From Holothuria scabra (lineage: Eukaryota; Echinodermata; Holothuroidea; Aspidochirotida; Holothuriidae), in assembly GCA_037179385.1 (NCBI GenBank), contig CM074193.1:43408082-43472081 (forward strand): a stretch of 64,000 bases of DNA, given 5' to 3'. The position numbers and the translations under genes are program-made. The stretch's first letter is position 1, and each line of letters starts with the position of its first letter. Below the pieces are notes generated by a model, which had not been told where the DNA came from, did no database searches, and saw only the letters and a program-made list of their open reading frames with translations. Below, piece after piece: positions 35,811 to 47,398 of this stretch.

Positions 35811-38800
35811 CATAGGCGTGCGGGAGCATTTCAATTTGGGGGGCAGAGGATTCTCTGCCCGAAAAATGTAATTCTGCCCCAAAGACTATCTAAGCGGAGC
35901 GCCACCATCGCTTGGCGCGGAGCGTACAGAAAATTTTGAAAAATCGCAACCCCTCAGACAGCCGGAAATGACCTTTCCCAGGCTTATAAGCAGAATCAAA
36001 GCCGTCGATATTTTTAGCTTTCGATTGCAATAAAATTTTCACCAAAAATGAGCAAATCTAAAACTAAAAGGTCAGAAACTTCCAGATGAAATGTACTACT
36101 ACCAATGGATGACTACATTAAGCTATAATCATTGGAAAATAAGTTTGTTTGCGCGTTCTACATACTATTTTACGTCATGCAGCATGAGATTATCATCAAT
36201 ATAATTTTGAAAATTGAAAACTTCAGAAACCCTCGAAAATCCCAAGGCATTGTCATGGAGGGCGATAGGCAGACTCTCAGCGCTCCGCGCCACCATGGCT
36301 TGGCCCGGAACGCCCCAAAATTTTGATCCAAAACGCCACCGAGATCGTTGGAAATGGCACTTCCAAAACTGAGTTGGAATCAATACGTTGAGATATATTA
36401 CCCTAGAGTAGCGTAATCAGAAAAAAAGGAAGGGAAAGGGCGTTGACAAGGCACTATTCATATATTCTTCCCCGATCCAGCATTTGGTAACTGAGGTTCG
36501 TCCTTAAAAACGTTTGAGATGTGAAAAAAACAAAATATAAGGATATACCGCACCTGGGAATGCAGTGGCGTAGCCGGGGTGGGATTTTTTGGGGGGCCTA
36601 GGAAACAAGTGGGGGGCCTGGTACCTCCGAAGGTCAGGCATGGCAAGACTGTCTAAGCGGAGCGCCATCATCGGTTGGCGCGGATCGTTCAAGAAAATTT
36701 TGGGCTTTTGAAAACCCTCCAGATGGCCGGAACGGCACTTCCAACGTGTGTTAAGCTGGATGTATCCAGCCTAGAAATACGAACCTCATGTCTACGACTT
36801 CTCAAATAATGAGAATAAAAAACTAATCTATGAAAAATGGTAATACATACACTTTTTAGGGACCCCAAATCTGGGCACATCTGATCTGTGGCCTGGGGAT
36901 GAGACTAAAGGGAAGCGGTATCTCCCTTTCCATTGGGAAAAATTGTAAACTTCAGAAGGACGTAGATCGCAAATGCGGCAATATTTGAATGGATTTCAGC
37001 TAACCTAAGGCAGTACCTTACCCTTTAACAGGAAAACCAGAAGTAGTTGTGTCCCTCTGTGAGAAACGTTCTCTGCGTTAGATTTCCTACATGCAAGTTG
37101 GTGTTCTGTTTGGCAAAACTTTAAACTGATTACAGGCCTAAGTTTTAGGATTTTCCCTTTTTGGGGAGCATGAAAAATATCAAAATGTTTTTAGTTTTTG
37201 TGGAGATTTTACAAGAGACATACATACTCGCAAAGGAACAAGTGCAAAATACTACAAATAAATCTCTCAAAATAATTGAACCGCAAAGCAGAAGTATGCA
37301 TCATGTGGGAAACACATGAAATCAGGACTTTGTGGACATTTTACAAATCCCCGGACGCCAGTGCCAACTAGTAAAAAAAAAGGACTTGTCGAAAAAAATC
37401 GTCCTACAGTGGCACTTCGCATGGGCAGGAGTGAGGCACGACATAGGCCTAGGGCCTACTTGTTAAGGATGGAAGGGAAGAAAAATCCGGCGACAGAACC
37501 TTACCCTTACATGCTTACGGCATAGGTTGTGTATGATCGGGATTAAGTATATAAATGGTCTCCGGAGTACGATTGTCTTATTTTCAGTTAATCAATCAGC
37601 CATCCGAAAGGAAAAGAGGGTTTTGACCTAACAAAGTCTTATTTAGGTTTGTCGTCGAGACTTTCGTTTCATCTTCTAAGTGAAATGGAATAAACGACAG
37701 TGCAGATCACAAACGGTATCTAATTTAGTGAAAGTAGGCATTTTGAAGTTACTACTTGATTTCATACGTGCGCAAAAAATGTGCTTTACACACATTCGTT
37801 CATGTTTTTTTTTTTAATTTTTACACATTTTATTTATTTGCTGCTTTGAAGGAAAAACTTCAAATTTTATTTCCGTTCATTTTTTTCAGTTACTTTATCA
37901 GGACGCAAAAAATTGGGGGGGGGGCTTAAGAAAATCTGGGGGCCTAGGCCCCCAGGCACCCAGTGGCTACGCTACTGTGGGAATGTATAAAACATTACCT
38001 GGTCTTGTATCTTTCCGGGGGAAACTGTATAACGGAATTAAAAACATGAGTACCGTATGTCTCTGACTCTGTTGCGACTTTTGCCCGAATTCCAGTTCCA
38101 CTGAATTGATACAACTGTCTATATGACTCGGCCCGAACTCCCGACTATATATAAATGATTTTTCTACTCACAACGTTTGAGAAAAACCCGGCTTGTCACG
38201 TTGCTAGATATTTTTACATGAATTTATGGGCAGACTTTCTTGCAGATTTGTTCACAGTAAATTCCTATGAGTGAGCAAACAAGCTACGCTGATTTGTTTA
38301 CCATTGCTCGAATTTCGGTTCCACAGCACTGCACGTTAAAAGATTTCGCACAATTTTAAGAGGATCATTTTGAAAAGTGCAAAATCGTCATCTCAATCAT
38401 ATGCTGCCCAAATACCTCTCGACCAAGTACGTTTCAGCCTTCTGGAGACTACTGGTGATTGTCATTTAGTAATATGGTGCCGCAAGATAGCTTTCGATTG
38501 ATTTGTTTGGGCAAAATTTTAGAGACTGTATACATCCTCTCTCCCCTTGTAATCTGGCAATTAAAAATATCCCAGAAATTTATTGCAACTTTTGCCCAAA
38601 TATTGTGTCATTTCGGGCAAAGGTTTGCGCAAGAATATGAAGTGAGGCTGACGAAAAATTGTTTTTTCATGAGCTGCCAGAATGTGTCGGGAATTTTGGT
38701 ATCTTTTAAAGTTTTCATGAAAATTGTACCGTGACTATGATGCTTTTTTATTACCTTTTCGGCCAAGTGTTTGGAGGAATTCGGGTGCGCCTAGGAGTTT

Positions 38801-38925
38801 TCTGTTTAAGTAGAAACAAACCAGGTTTAAAGACTCAAACGGCTGCCCGAATTTTTCCAGATCCCTGCCCGAATTTAAGGTCTTAAGAAAGTCTGCCCCC
38901 CCCCCCCCCGCCTCGTACGCCTATG
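35811..38925. mobile_element. hAT-like element 4, host of a nested insertion
   Basis: Left end CATAGGCGTGCGGGAG and the reverse complement of the right end CATAGGCGTACGAGG form TIRs of about 12 bases. The exact 8-base duplication CCACTGCA lies at 35803-35810 and 38926-38933. Near the left end is TAAGCGGAGCGCCACCATCG followed by CTTGGCGCGGAGCG. Element 2 (36563-37977) is inserted inside it. No transposase is visible. Confidence 0.8.
36563..37977. mobile_element. hAT-like element 2, nested inside element 4
   Basis: Left end CAGTGGCGTAGCC and the reverse complement of the right end CAGTAGCGTAGCC differ at one of 13 bases. The exact 8-base duplication TGGGAATG lies at 36555-36562 and 37978-37985. 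It begins with G-rich text and the shared motif TAAGCGGAGCGCCATCATCG at about 36653. No transposase is visible. It is younger than element 4, which it interrupts. Confidence 0.85.
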
Positions 38926-38933
38926 CCACTGCA

Positions 38934-41900
38934 TGAGATTAACCACTTCTTTTTTAAAACTTCATCAGATTTGAAAAGTGCCCAGTAACAATTTTATTAC
39001 CGTTGTTATAGACAGTGGTAGAGCTGCCATATGGTCACCCCTCCCCCCTTGACGGATCACAATCGTCTGTCGGAGCCCTTTTTTGGTTTTTAACATACTT
39101 TGCTCTTGCACCATTTTTTTTGCAAAAGACATAAATTAAATTCAACACTGTTGTTTTAATGTCCAGATAACAAAATGCTCAAACAGCTACCAGTAACTGT
39201 ACTGCCTGCACTTTACCCTGATGAAAAGGGTTATCTTCTGTAATATAGGAATAGGTTTTGCCGAAACGTATTTCATGCTTTATACGCACCAATGAATGTT
39301 GTGCCTGTGCTAAGTGTAATGTTTCCACACGAAGCGTGATATTAAGCTTACATTACACAGACTTACAGTAAATGAATAAAATGAACCCTCCCGGCCAATA
39401 AAAGATGTTGCAAAGAGCTCAACAATAATTGTAGCGCAAATAGCCCTCTTGTTGTCGGGATAATTGTCAACATAGACAATAAAAAGAGTTCATAAAAATA
39501 CCGAAATAGCTTCCACAGCATTTTTTCAAAATCATTTGAAGAGAACATTCAGGTTAAGATAAAATAAAACTGTTATTATTGTGGTAATTGTTTAAGAGTT
39601 TTAATGAGCAGTTATTTGATTTTCTTCAAGTGACCTTTCTCAAGATACATGGCTTTTTCTGACACTGCACGATAATCCCACGAAAATACTTTTTTCTGTA
39701 CTTTCGTGTTCTCAAAAGCCAGAAATTTGAATCTAATCAGCCTAATTTTACGCTACTTATTTTGAATTCTGTATTTGAAGAGCCAAGCAGACCTTTTCTC
39801 TTGGCTATTCTTGCAATGTACTTAATAAATGGCTATTTCAGAGTGGTCACATGATGTAAAATACTTCAATTAATGTTTCCTTGTGTACTTTTCTTGGTTT
39901 TAAGATATCAAAAGTGTACATCTAACGGTGATTAATTTTCATAACTTTTACCCTGTAAGATTGCTTGCTATTTTGTTTAAGTAGGTTTAATCTTTATCTT
40001 CACAAAGTAGGCCATTATTATATTAAAATCTAAAATCGAGACCTGACAATTACACAACATATAATGACCGCCTTCATACTAGAATGTGAAATAGAGGGAT
40101 AGAAACATGGGTGTTCGCAGGTAGGGGAAAAGGGGGAACTTGCCCTCCCCGGTAAAAATAAATATCTGAAAAAACGAAGAAAACGAAAAGGGAAAGACGA
40201 AGAAAAATTGACATCAAAATTTCTTAACAGTTCACCCAATGTTTTTCCTATTTATATGCGGTAAATAGGCTTTATGAGTAATGCCCTTTCCAGCAATCTG
40301 AGAGGAATTTTGGACCAAAAAATTCTTGCGCGCCACAATGAGTTGACGCGGATCCCCTAAAATAATTTTGCCCAACCCCCGAATTTTCTTGTGCGGAGGC
40401 CAATGAATAGGAAATTTAAACATGTTTTATTAGAAAAACTTGCTGACGAGAAATGGCAAAGTAGTCTTCTACCAGGTGCGGAAAATCAGATGGAAAGTCT
40501 GAAAATCCGTGGCTTCTATCATGCTGAGGATAAGGGTATTTATTCCTTCGAAGCGCCCCTACAGACCATTTTCTCCCCTCTGACCGAAATCGCTTGCTTC
40601 GCCACTGGTTAAAGATCTTACTGTTGCATAAATATCAGGCCTAGATTATATCATTTAATACAGAAGTTTTATATATTTCTGATCAACAAAACTGCAGTTC
40701 GAAAATAAGATAAATCATTTTTATGCAATCATTCCATTTAAAATAGTAAATGATAGGTCACATCGGGTTATTTCTCACAAAAGGAGGAAGCGGGGTTTTG
40801 CTGACACTTTAGTATCTTTACTCTTTCATAAATTGTCGTTTTTTTAAATAGTTGAGTTTCCTAGTACACCGAGAGATATGACCCACATATCATTAATATG
40901 TCGACAAATAAATTAATTCTCGGTATATTTTTTTAATGTCTCATTCTTACACATTTCGCGATTGATTTTTTAGCTTTCAATATGTACACATTAATAATTT
41001 TTCAACGTTTTTGTGATGTGGCTGCAAAATAATTGTTACATTACTAAACACGATTTCAGAGAATGTACAAGGGAAAAGAGGGCGCCTTTTTAAAATCCTA
41101 GATTTACTCTCGAAACTCGGGAAAACCTGTCGTTATGTACGCATCAGAAACAACTAAATTTGAAGCGTTGTTTTTTTTACAAACTCACGGGGGCTAAATC
41201 TTCCTGTCCTTTGCCACTCTTAGTTCATTGCAAAGAGGTTCATATATTTATTTTAATATTTACTTTCGTGGGTGGCTGTCATTTTTGAATTTGCATGAAA
41301 TATTCTTATTGCAAAATATGTTTAACGTTTTGAATATGTTGAATTATGGAGGGTCAAGTTGTTTACAGCACGTGCCGTAGTTGACATGACCTCAGCGTCC
41401 TGCTGAGTTAGAAAGGCGTTATCCTTCCGTAGTGTATATGTTACAATTTAAAATCACTAACTGGGGTTAACACTCACTTAATCGAACGAGACTACACCGA
41501 CTGTTTTGTAAAGGCAAAGTGCTTGTTAAATCTACATCTTAGTCATAAGGGGTGCTCTCACGTGACGTCACAAGTGCTAAGCCACTCCCACGGCCGGACA
41601 ACTATCAACAGTGTTTCAGTGCAACAGCCAACTACGTCAGCTGTGTCAGCTAGCTACTATAGATAGCGTAATACACTAAGTTTTTGCCCGTCAAAAGGGG
41701 CGAGGTTTGTGACGTCATGAAGGCTCCTTTTTTATGCAGACAAACTCGTCTTTTCACCCTTTTGTTTAATATTATTAAACTTAAATGTAACTATGTAAAA
41801 CAGCGACACATAAAATTATGAAAAAATCGTACGGATAATAGCATTCAAACACCTTAAGCAAGATATTGTCATTATTGACAAACACATGTGTTATATTTTG

Positions 41901-42084
41901 TTTGACAGCAAAAACTTTTTTTCAGACTATCCACGAATTGTTTCGAAATATGGATTATTTTGTAATAATAAAACCAAATGATCTACAATTCATAAGTATA
42001 GTGTATAGTATAGTAAATTTGTTTGTTAGTGTGTGGTTAAACGTAAAAAGGGAACTGTGTTGAAATTATCAATATTAAAAATCG
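38934..42084. other. About 3 kb without recognisable genes
   Basis: AT-rich. Around 40104-40612 there is another likely relic of the same TIR family: GCGCGCCACAATGAGTTGACG near 40328 resembles the shared internal motif, and the right edge CTTCGCCACTG (to 40610) looks like a CAGTGGCG-type end. A clean left end and duplication were not found. Nothing else was recognised. Confidence 0.45.
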
Positions 42085-43361
42085 TTTTTTTTTTTCCCCT
42101 ATGGATAGGTCATCGCCATTTGTCCGGAGCTGCAGAGCAGTAGCAAATGAGGGAGGGTAGGCATAGCCCCCCCCCCCCCTCTAAAAGCAGTCGGGGAAAA
42201 TCTGCTTGTCGGAGGAAACCACCTGGCAGTAGTCTGACTGAGTTTGAACGTGTGACAAGCGTTATAACCCACCGTCATCAGTTATGAGTGTTTAAATGTG
42301 CTCCCAAATTTTTCCACCACCACTGCTGCAATGTGCATCGCGTCAATCGTATATCTGGCAAAGAAAGTTCAAAATTATGGCAATCGCCACCCCTGGATAT
42401 TGAATATGCAAGCCATGATGCCAACTCTCTGTTTAAACCCCTTCAATATGTGTGACGTTCCGTGCATCATCTGCCTTCATAATGATCATTACGAGGTATC
42501 ATTTAAGCTTCAGAAAGTTTGATCAATGTCGAGATTAACTGAGCCCAAATCCGCTCGCCTCTGTTGCCACCAAGCTCACGTGGGAAAGTTTGCTGCAACA
42601 CACATATGCACACTGTGCTAGAATGACACTCATACAAGTACCCTCAAATAAAGCATTAATTCACTGAGCAAATTGCAGTTTAGCGTGACGGAAGAGTTCG
42701 GTATATGTTTGTACAGAAGAAACACTGTTTCTCTTTCACTTTGTACAGCGTAGTTAATGTATCAGTATTGTACAACACTATGTTCTTGCATAGCGGAGAT
42801 TCGTAGAATAATTGGACAGCACTTCTGCTAAAAAAAAAAATTCTGGCGCAAAAAGCTGTTTCATAGAACGATAACTGATGCCATTGGCCGACTACAAATA
42901 TGCCATTTGACACATTAGTCTCATCGAAGCCTACAGTACGTACGCATCTCGACCGAGCTTTGCAGAGTTGTTCGAGTAGCTTCTTCGCCTTCTTATGCGC
43001 GCAGGAACAGATCCCCTTTTGTCGTTAAAATTAACACTCCTTGACATCATACATAGCCACGGCATTATCCATAGCCACGACATTAACGTGTCCGGAAGAA
43101 TTTCTGATACCAGCGTCTCAAGCTTTTACGAATTTTAAAATACTTCAATGAGTTTGATACAACTTGAGCAGTTTCGTAGCTGTGTTTGGTTGTTCTTTTG
43201 CAGGCTAAATAGTTAGCCCACATTAGACGAAGAAAACTGAAAGGAACGAGCCTATTCAAGTGGCTTAACTTGATAAAATCAAGTTACATTATCTAAGGTA
43301 GACATAGCAACATTCACTTATCCTTTCATTAATAACTCCGATCCTCAGAGATTTTTATTTC

Positions 43362-45480
43362 ATCGCTCCGTGATGAAGATGAGATATTGTAGTCACTTTG
43401 CCTATGGGGCTACATACGGCAATTGCAGCTCAAATCGCAATGGTTTACGGTAAATTTTCCCAATTTACTAGTCACAATGTCTAACCCATGGTGAGGTACC
43501 TCGGGGTGACTAAAGGTCCAGTGCTGAGAGAGGGGTCAAAACCTGTCCGTGTGTGTGTCCAATTTTGTTTTCCTAATATATGGTAAACGGTTTGGCCGAT
43601 TTTCTTCAAACTTGGTAGGATGGTACGTGCATTTAATACACAATCGGAAGTAAAGGTCAAAGGTCAAAACGTCCTCCTGACACGAAACTTCACACTTATG
43701 ATGATTGCATCTAGACCTACCAAAATATGTGGTTACAATAGCAACAAATGTCAAAGGTCAAGTGGTAGAGTGGAACAAAAAAAAGGGATAATTTGTTCGT
43801 TAAACAACCTTTGCGTCTTTTAAACTACTCCTAGTGGGCTAGACCGATTGCTTTCAAATTTGGTAGGTGTGTACCCCAGGGGGGATTTTATGTTCACCAC
43901 ACTCTCGGAAGTAAAGGTCAAAGGTCAGAGGTCACATTTTGCAAAAGACAACTTTTTTACTATATTGTGCTAAAACTTCAAAAGAAAACATCATTTTACA
44001 TGAAACTTCACAAGTATAATAGGGTGGACTAGTTCTACCAAAATATGTAATTTCCATGGCAACCAAGGCCAAAGGACGCTGCAGAGGGTCAAATAATTTT
44101 TTGAATTTACTACAACTCTTAACGGGAGCATCCCACAAATCTTAAAGTAATAAGAGTAATAGCCTAGGAGTGACAAGTTGTACCGATATGTGTGGTTGTC
44201 ATGGCAACCAAGGACATAGTTCACATTACTGATAGTCAAAGGTTAATGTTTTGTAATTAGCCTAGTGTTCATCAACTAATATAAATAAGCTAGACTGAGC
44301 CTCAGTCCTATTTTTTGTACTTCGTAGTAGCAATCTCGTCTTTACAACTCACATTCTTTTTTCACTAGCTTGTATGCTGCAGTGAGATTTTTAAGTTCCT
44401 TCTCGCACTTCACTTTGATAGCCCTTATATCTGGAGTGTTTCCATATGGTCTATGCACACGGTTGTTTTCAGTCCAAAGTTGCTGTAACTGTTAGGCCTA
44501 GTAGTATGGAAGTTAAAGTCTAACCTAGGGCTAGACTAAAATCTGAAGCTGGTTAACGGTATGTGGGCTAGGTCTGGGGTTTATGCATGGATAGACCTAC
44601 GCCATTCATAAGCTTGAGTTATAACCCAAGATATGAACCTGGGGGTGACTAACATAAGGTTAGGCATAGGAACCTACCTATATTACATATTAGTGCCCTT
44701 AAAACTTGGCAGTTCTGAAGCATCGCCAAAAAACGTACGTAACAATTTCCTTGCCAAGGGCTAGGATTCGCCACAGGCCAGCAAGCAGAAAAGGTTTTTG
44801 CGTCGGCCGGAAATCTTCTAACGCCACGCGTTCAACATGGCGCACACTCCCAGCTTTTTAATTGAGACGCACTTGATGTGCGTATCAGCTCGACACACAT
44901 GAAGTTTGCCGTCTCGTCAAAATGGAGGATACGCCCAACTAGCGTGTGAATAATAACAATTACCCCCATGTCTAAAGCGTCCCCGAAGGCGTCTTACTCT
45001 TATAAACGTTACGTCCATATCCATATCAGTTGAGTTAGTCATCCCTTCCGATCATGTTAACTTTCAACATTCCGAAAAATGTTGTGTTTAGTCTGCGTAG
45101 CCTTTACCGCAAGTCAGCGACTGATGTCAGACTTTCATAGACTTATAGACAAATCCAAACGCGTAGTCAAATGAAGGGGAAAGTAAGATTAAGTCCGCCA
45201 TTACTGGGGGCCATCCAGCATTTATCTTTCATTTTTGTATGCCTGTAGGCTACCAAAACGACGGGTACAAAAACTTTATCCTTTCCATTGGACTTTAAAT
45301 AGGTATTTCAAAGGATTGTGGCATACAGTTTTAGTATGGTACTTTTGTCAATGACATTCTACTGTAGCATAAAAACAGCTTAAACCTTCTAGCACATATA
45401 TAGTTCCAGTTCTATAACCAACTTGCGCACATGTTACTGTTAGCGATGAGATATGCACTCCGTGGATTGCACTCTTGTTC
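43362..45480 (+). mobile_element. Third copy of the inverted-repeat unit, inserted in copy 2
   Basis: Matches 20760-23278 from ATCGCTCCGTGATG to GATTGCACTCTTGTTC. Comparison with the empty site at about 28609-28640 shows a discrete unit inserted into a T-rich target with no obvious long duplication. Two terminal words, CTCCGTG and GATGAGATAT, occur near both ends. With no coding, it is non-autonomous; the class is not determined. Confidence 0.75.
43654..43666 (+). promoter_or_regulatory. DR1 pair in third copy
   Basis: AGGTCA-A-AGGTCA, two perfect half-sites one base apart. A three-half-site run (AGGTCA-A-AGGTCA-G-AGGTCA) follows at 43915-43934. Confidence 0.45.
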
Positions 45481-46203
45481 CTTTTTTTAGTCAATTTGAT
45501 AGTTAGTTTATCGGCACATCAACACAAATGTGTTTAATAGTGTCAGTCATCTCGATAAAGAAATGCAAAGTTTAAATTTATTTTTAAGTATGGTTTCTCT
45601 TTAGTCGGCTCTTACGACAGGCTTTAAATACCGTGGGCATATTCTACAACCTTCAACCTACGGAGGACCTTTACAGTCAAAGCAGTTTGTAAAGTTCTTT
45701 TAGACCCATTTATGCTGTTTTGTCACAAGACCCAACCTTCAAAAAACATTCAAACCTCGGCAAGTAATAATGTCATTGAATCTTTTGCATGAAATCACTA
45801 ATCACAATTAAAAGTCTTTCGTAAAAGTTGTTTTCATCGACTGTGTGAATTGGTTGGGTAGGATTTCACCCTCACGTTTCATTGGTATATTGATCCTTTT
45901 AGCTGAAGCTACGATGTGGAGACAGAAAGGATATCGACGGAGCTATGTCGGGCTCAAGCCATTGAAGTTGTGACATTAGAAATGTTCGGAAGAGATATTT
46001 CATTCATCATTCCAGTGCAATTTGGGGTCACTTAAATGATACCTGCTCAACATTTTCAAAATTTTGAAGGGTGGTCAATATTTCTTTTTTAAATTTCCTA
46101 ACAAAACCACCATTTTTCTATGTCTGATTCTAATACATTTTCCCCTGTTGTCCACTTCATTCAATAGGAATAAAACCACTCTCGGATCATTTGTAGCATA
46201 TAT

Positions 46204-46301
46204 TATGGGTCAGTTAGTAAGTTAGTCAGTAAGTTAGTCAGTCAGTTAGTTGGTTGGTTTTTTATTAAGTTGAGTCATTCAGTCAGCCAGCCAGTCAGCC
46301 A

Positions 46302-46337
<36 letters not shown>

Positions 46338-46559
46338 ACCAGCCAGTCACTCACTCACTCACTCAGTCAGTCAGTCACACAGTCAGTCAGTCAGTCACTC
46401 AGTCAGTCAGTCAGTCAGTCAGTCAGTCAGTCAGTCAGTCAGTCAGTCAGTCAGTCAGTCAGTCAGTCAGTCAGTCACTCACTCACTCAGTCAGTCAGTC
46501 AGTCAGTCACTCACTCACTCACTCACTCAGTCAGTCACTCAGTCAGTCAGTCAGTCAGT

Positions 46560-46598
<39 letters not shown>

Positions 46599-46692
46599 AC
46601 AGGCAGTTAATTATTTAATAGTTAGTTCATTAGTTAGTCAATCAGTCATCTAGTCAGTCAGTCAGTCATTCAGTCGGTAGGTCGGTCGGTCG
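46204..46692. repeat. (CAGT)n / (CAGC)n / (CAGG)n tetranucleotide tract
   Basis: Nearly 490 bases of CAGT-type repeats with blocks of CAGC, CACT and CAGG variants. The long open frame through it (Ser-Gln-Pro-Val-like) is a by-product of the repeat. Confidence 0.95.
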
Positions 46693-47145
46693 GTCTGTTA
46701 TATGAACTTTTTTTTCCCAGTTGCCCCTATTGCATATTATGTGAATGGGGCGGGAGCATATGGAAAAGTTTGGCCCTGATCTTTGCAGAAAGTTAGCTCT
46801 CACCAGGCTCAAACACAGCAGAGCGGATATCGAATAGATTACTAACTTCGAACACAAGCAGCTTATGGACGTTTCCATTATCGTTGGTAGAGAGGATGCG
46901 ATGAATTGACAACAAAAACTCTTCGTTTCAAATGTCTTGAGAAAAGATGTTTTATTCCTTTAGAAAGACAAATAATTCCCCGGAAATTGGAAAGAAAACC
47001 GGACCAAATACCACATTGGATTTAAACCAATTATCGAAGTAAACAAATGATGGCAAGTTTAAATTTTTCATGGCCCAGTATTTAGGTACGATAATGCAAT
47101 TGTCGGTAGGGTATTTGAGATTTGGGGGTTTTTTGGTTAATTTTA
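46693..47145. other. No gene recognised
   Basis: Between the tetranucleotide tract and the next hAT-like element. Mixed composition with no supported feature. Confidence 0.5.
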
Positions 47146-47164
47146 GTGCTCTGCAGTGTTGTAG

Positions 47165-47398
47165 TGTGAGTACGGGACCATGAGTACGAGTACGGGTACG
47201 GGTACCAGGTCATAAGTACGGGTACGGGTACAAGGTCATGAGTACGGTTACGGGTATGGGTACCTGGTCATGAGTACGGGTACGAGTACGAGTCCCAAGA
47301 AAAATTAATCATGAGTGCGGGTACGGGTACAAAGCTATGAATACGGGTACGGGTATGGGTACCAGGCTATGAGTACGAGTACGGGTACGGGTACCAGC
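47165..47398. repeat. GTAC-rich array, left
   Basis: Repeats of about 24 to 30 bases, typical unit GAGTACGGGTACGGGTACCAGG with TCAT, each holding several palindromic GTAC words. Confidence 0.85.

Larger units (their letters stand above)
42085..46205 (+). repeat. Dispersed repeat, copy 2 (paired with 27106-30106), with insertion
   Basis: Same landmarks as 27106-30106 in the same order, interrupted by the unit at 43362-45480. Flanking text on the two sides (CCTCAGAGATTTTTATTT and CTTTTTTTAGTCAATTTGAT) matches the uninterrupted text near 28609-28640 in copy 1, so copy 1 is an empty site. It ends at a tetranucleotide microsatellite. Confidence 0.75.

Noticed and set aside
46270..46653. 127-codon open frame rich in Ser, Gln and Val
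   Set aside because: A tetranucleotide repeat without stop triplets stays open in all frames; not a gene.
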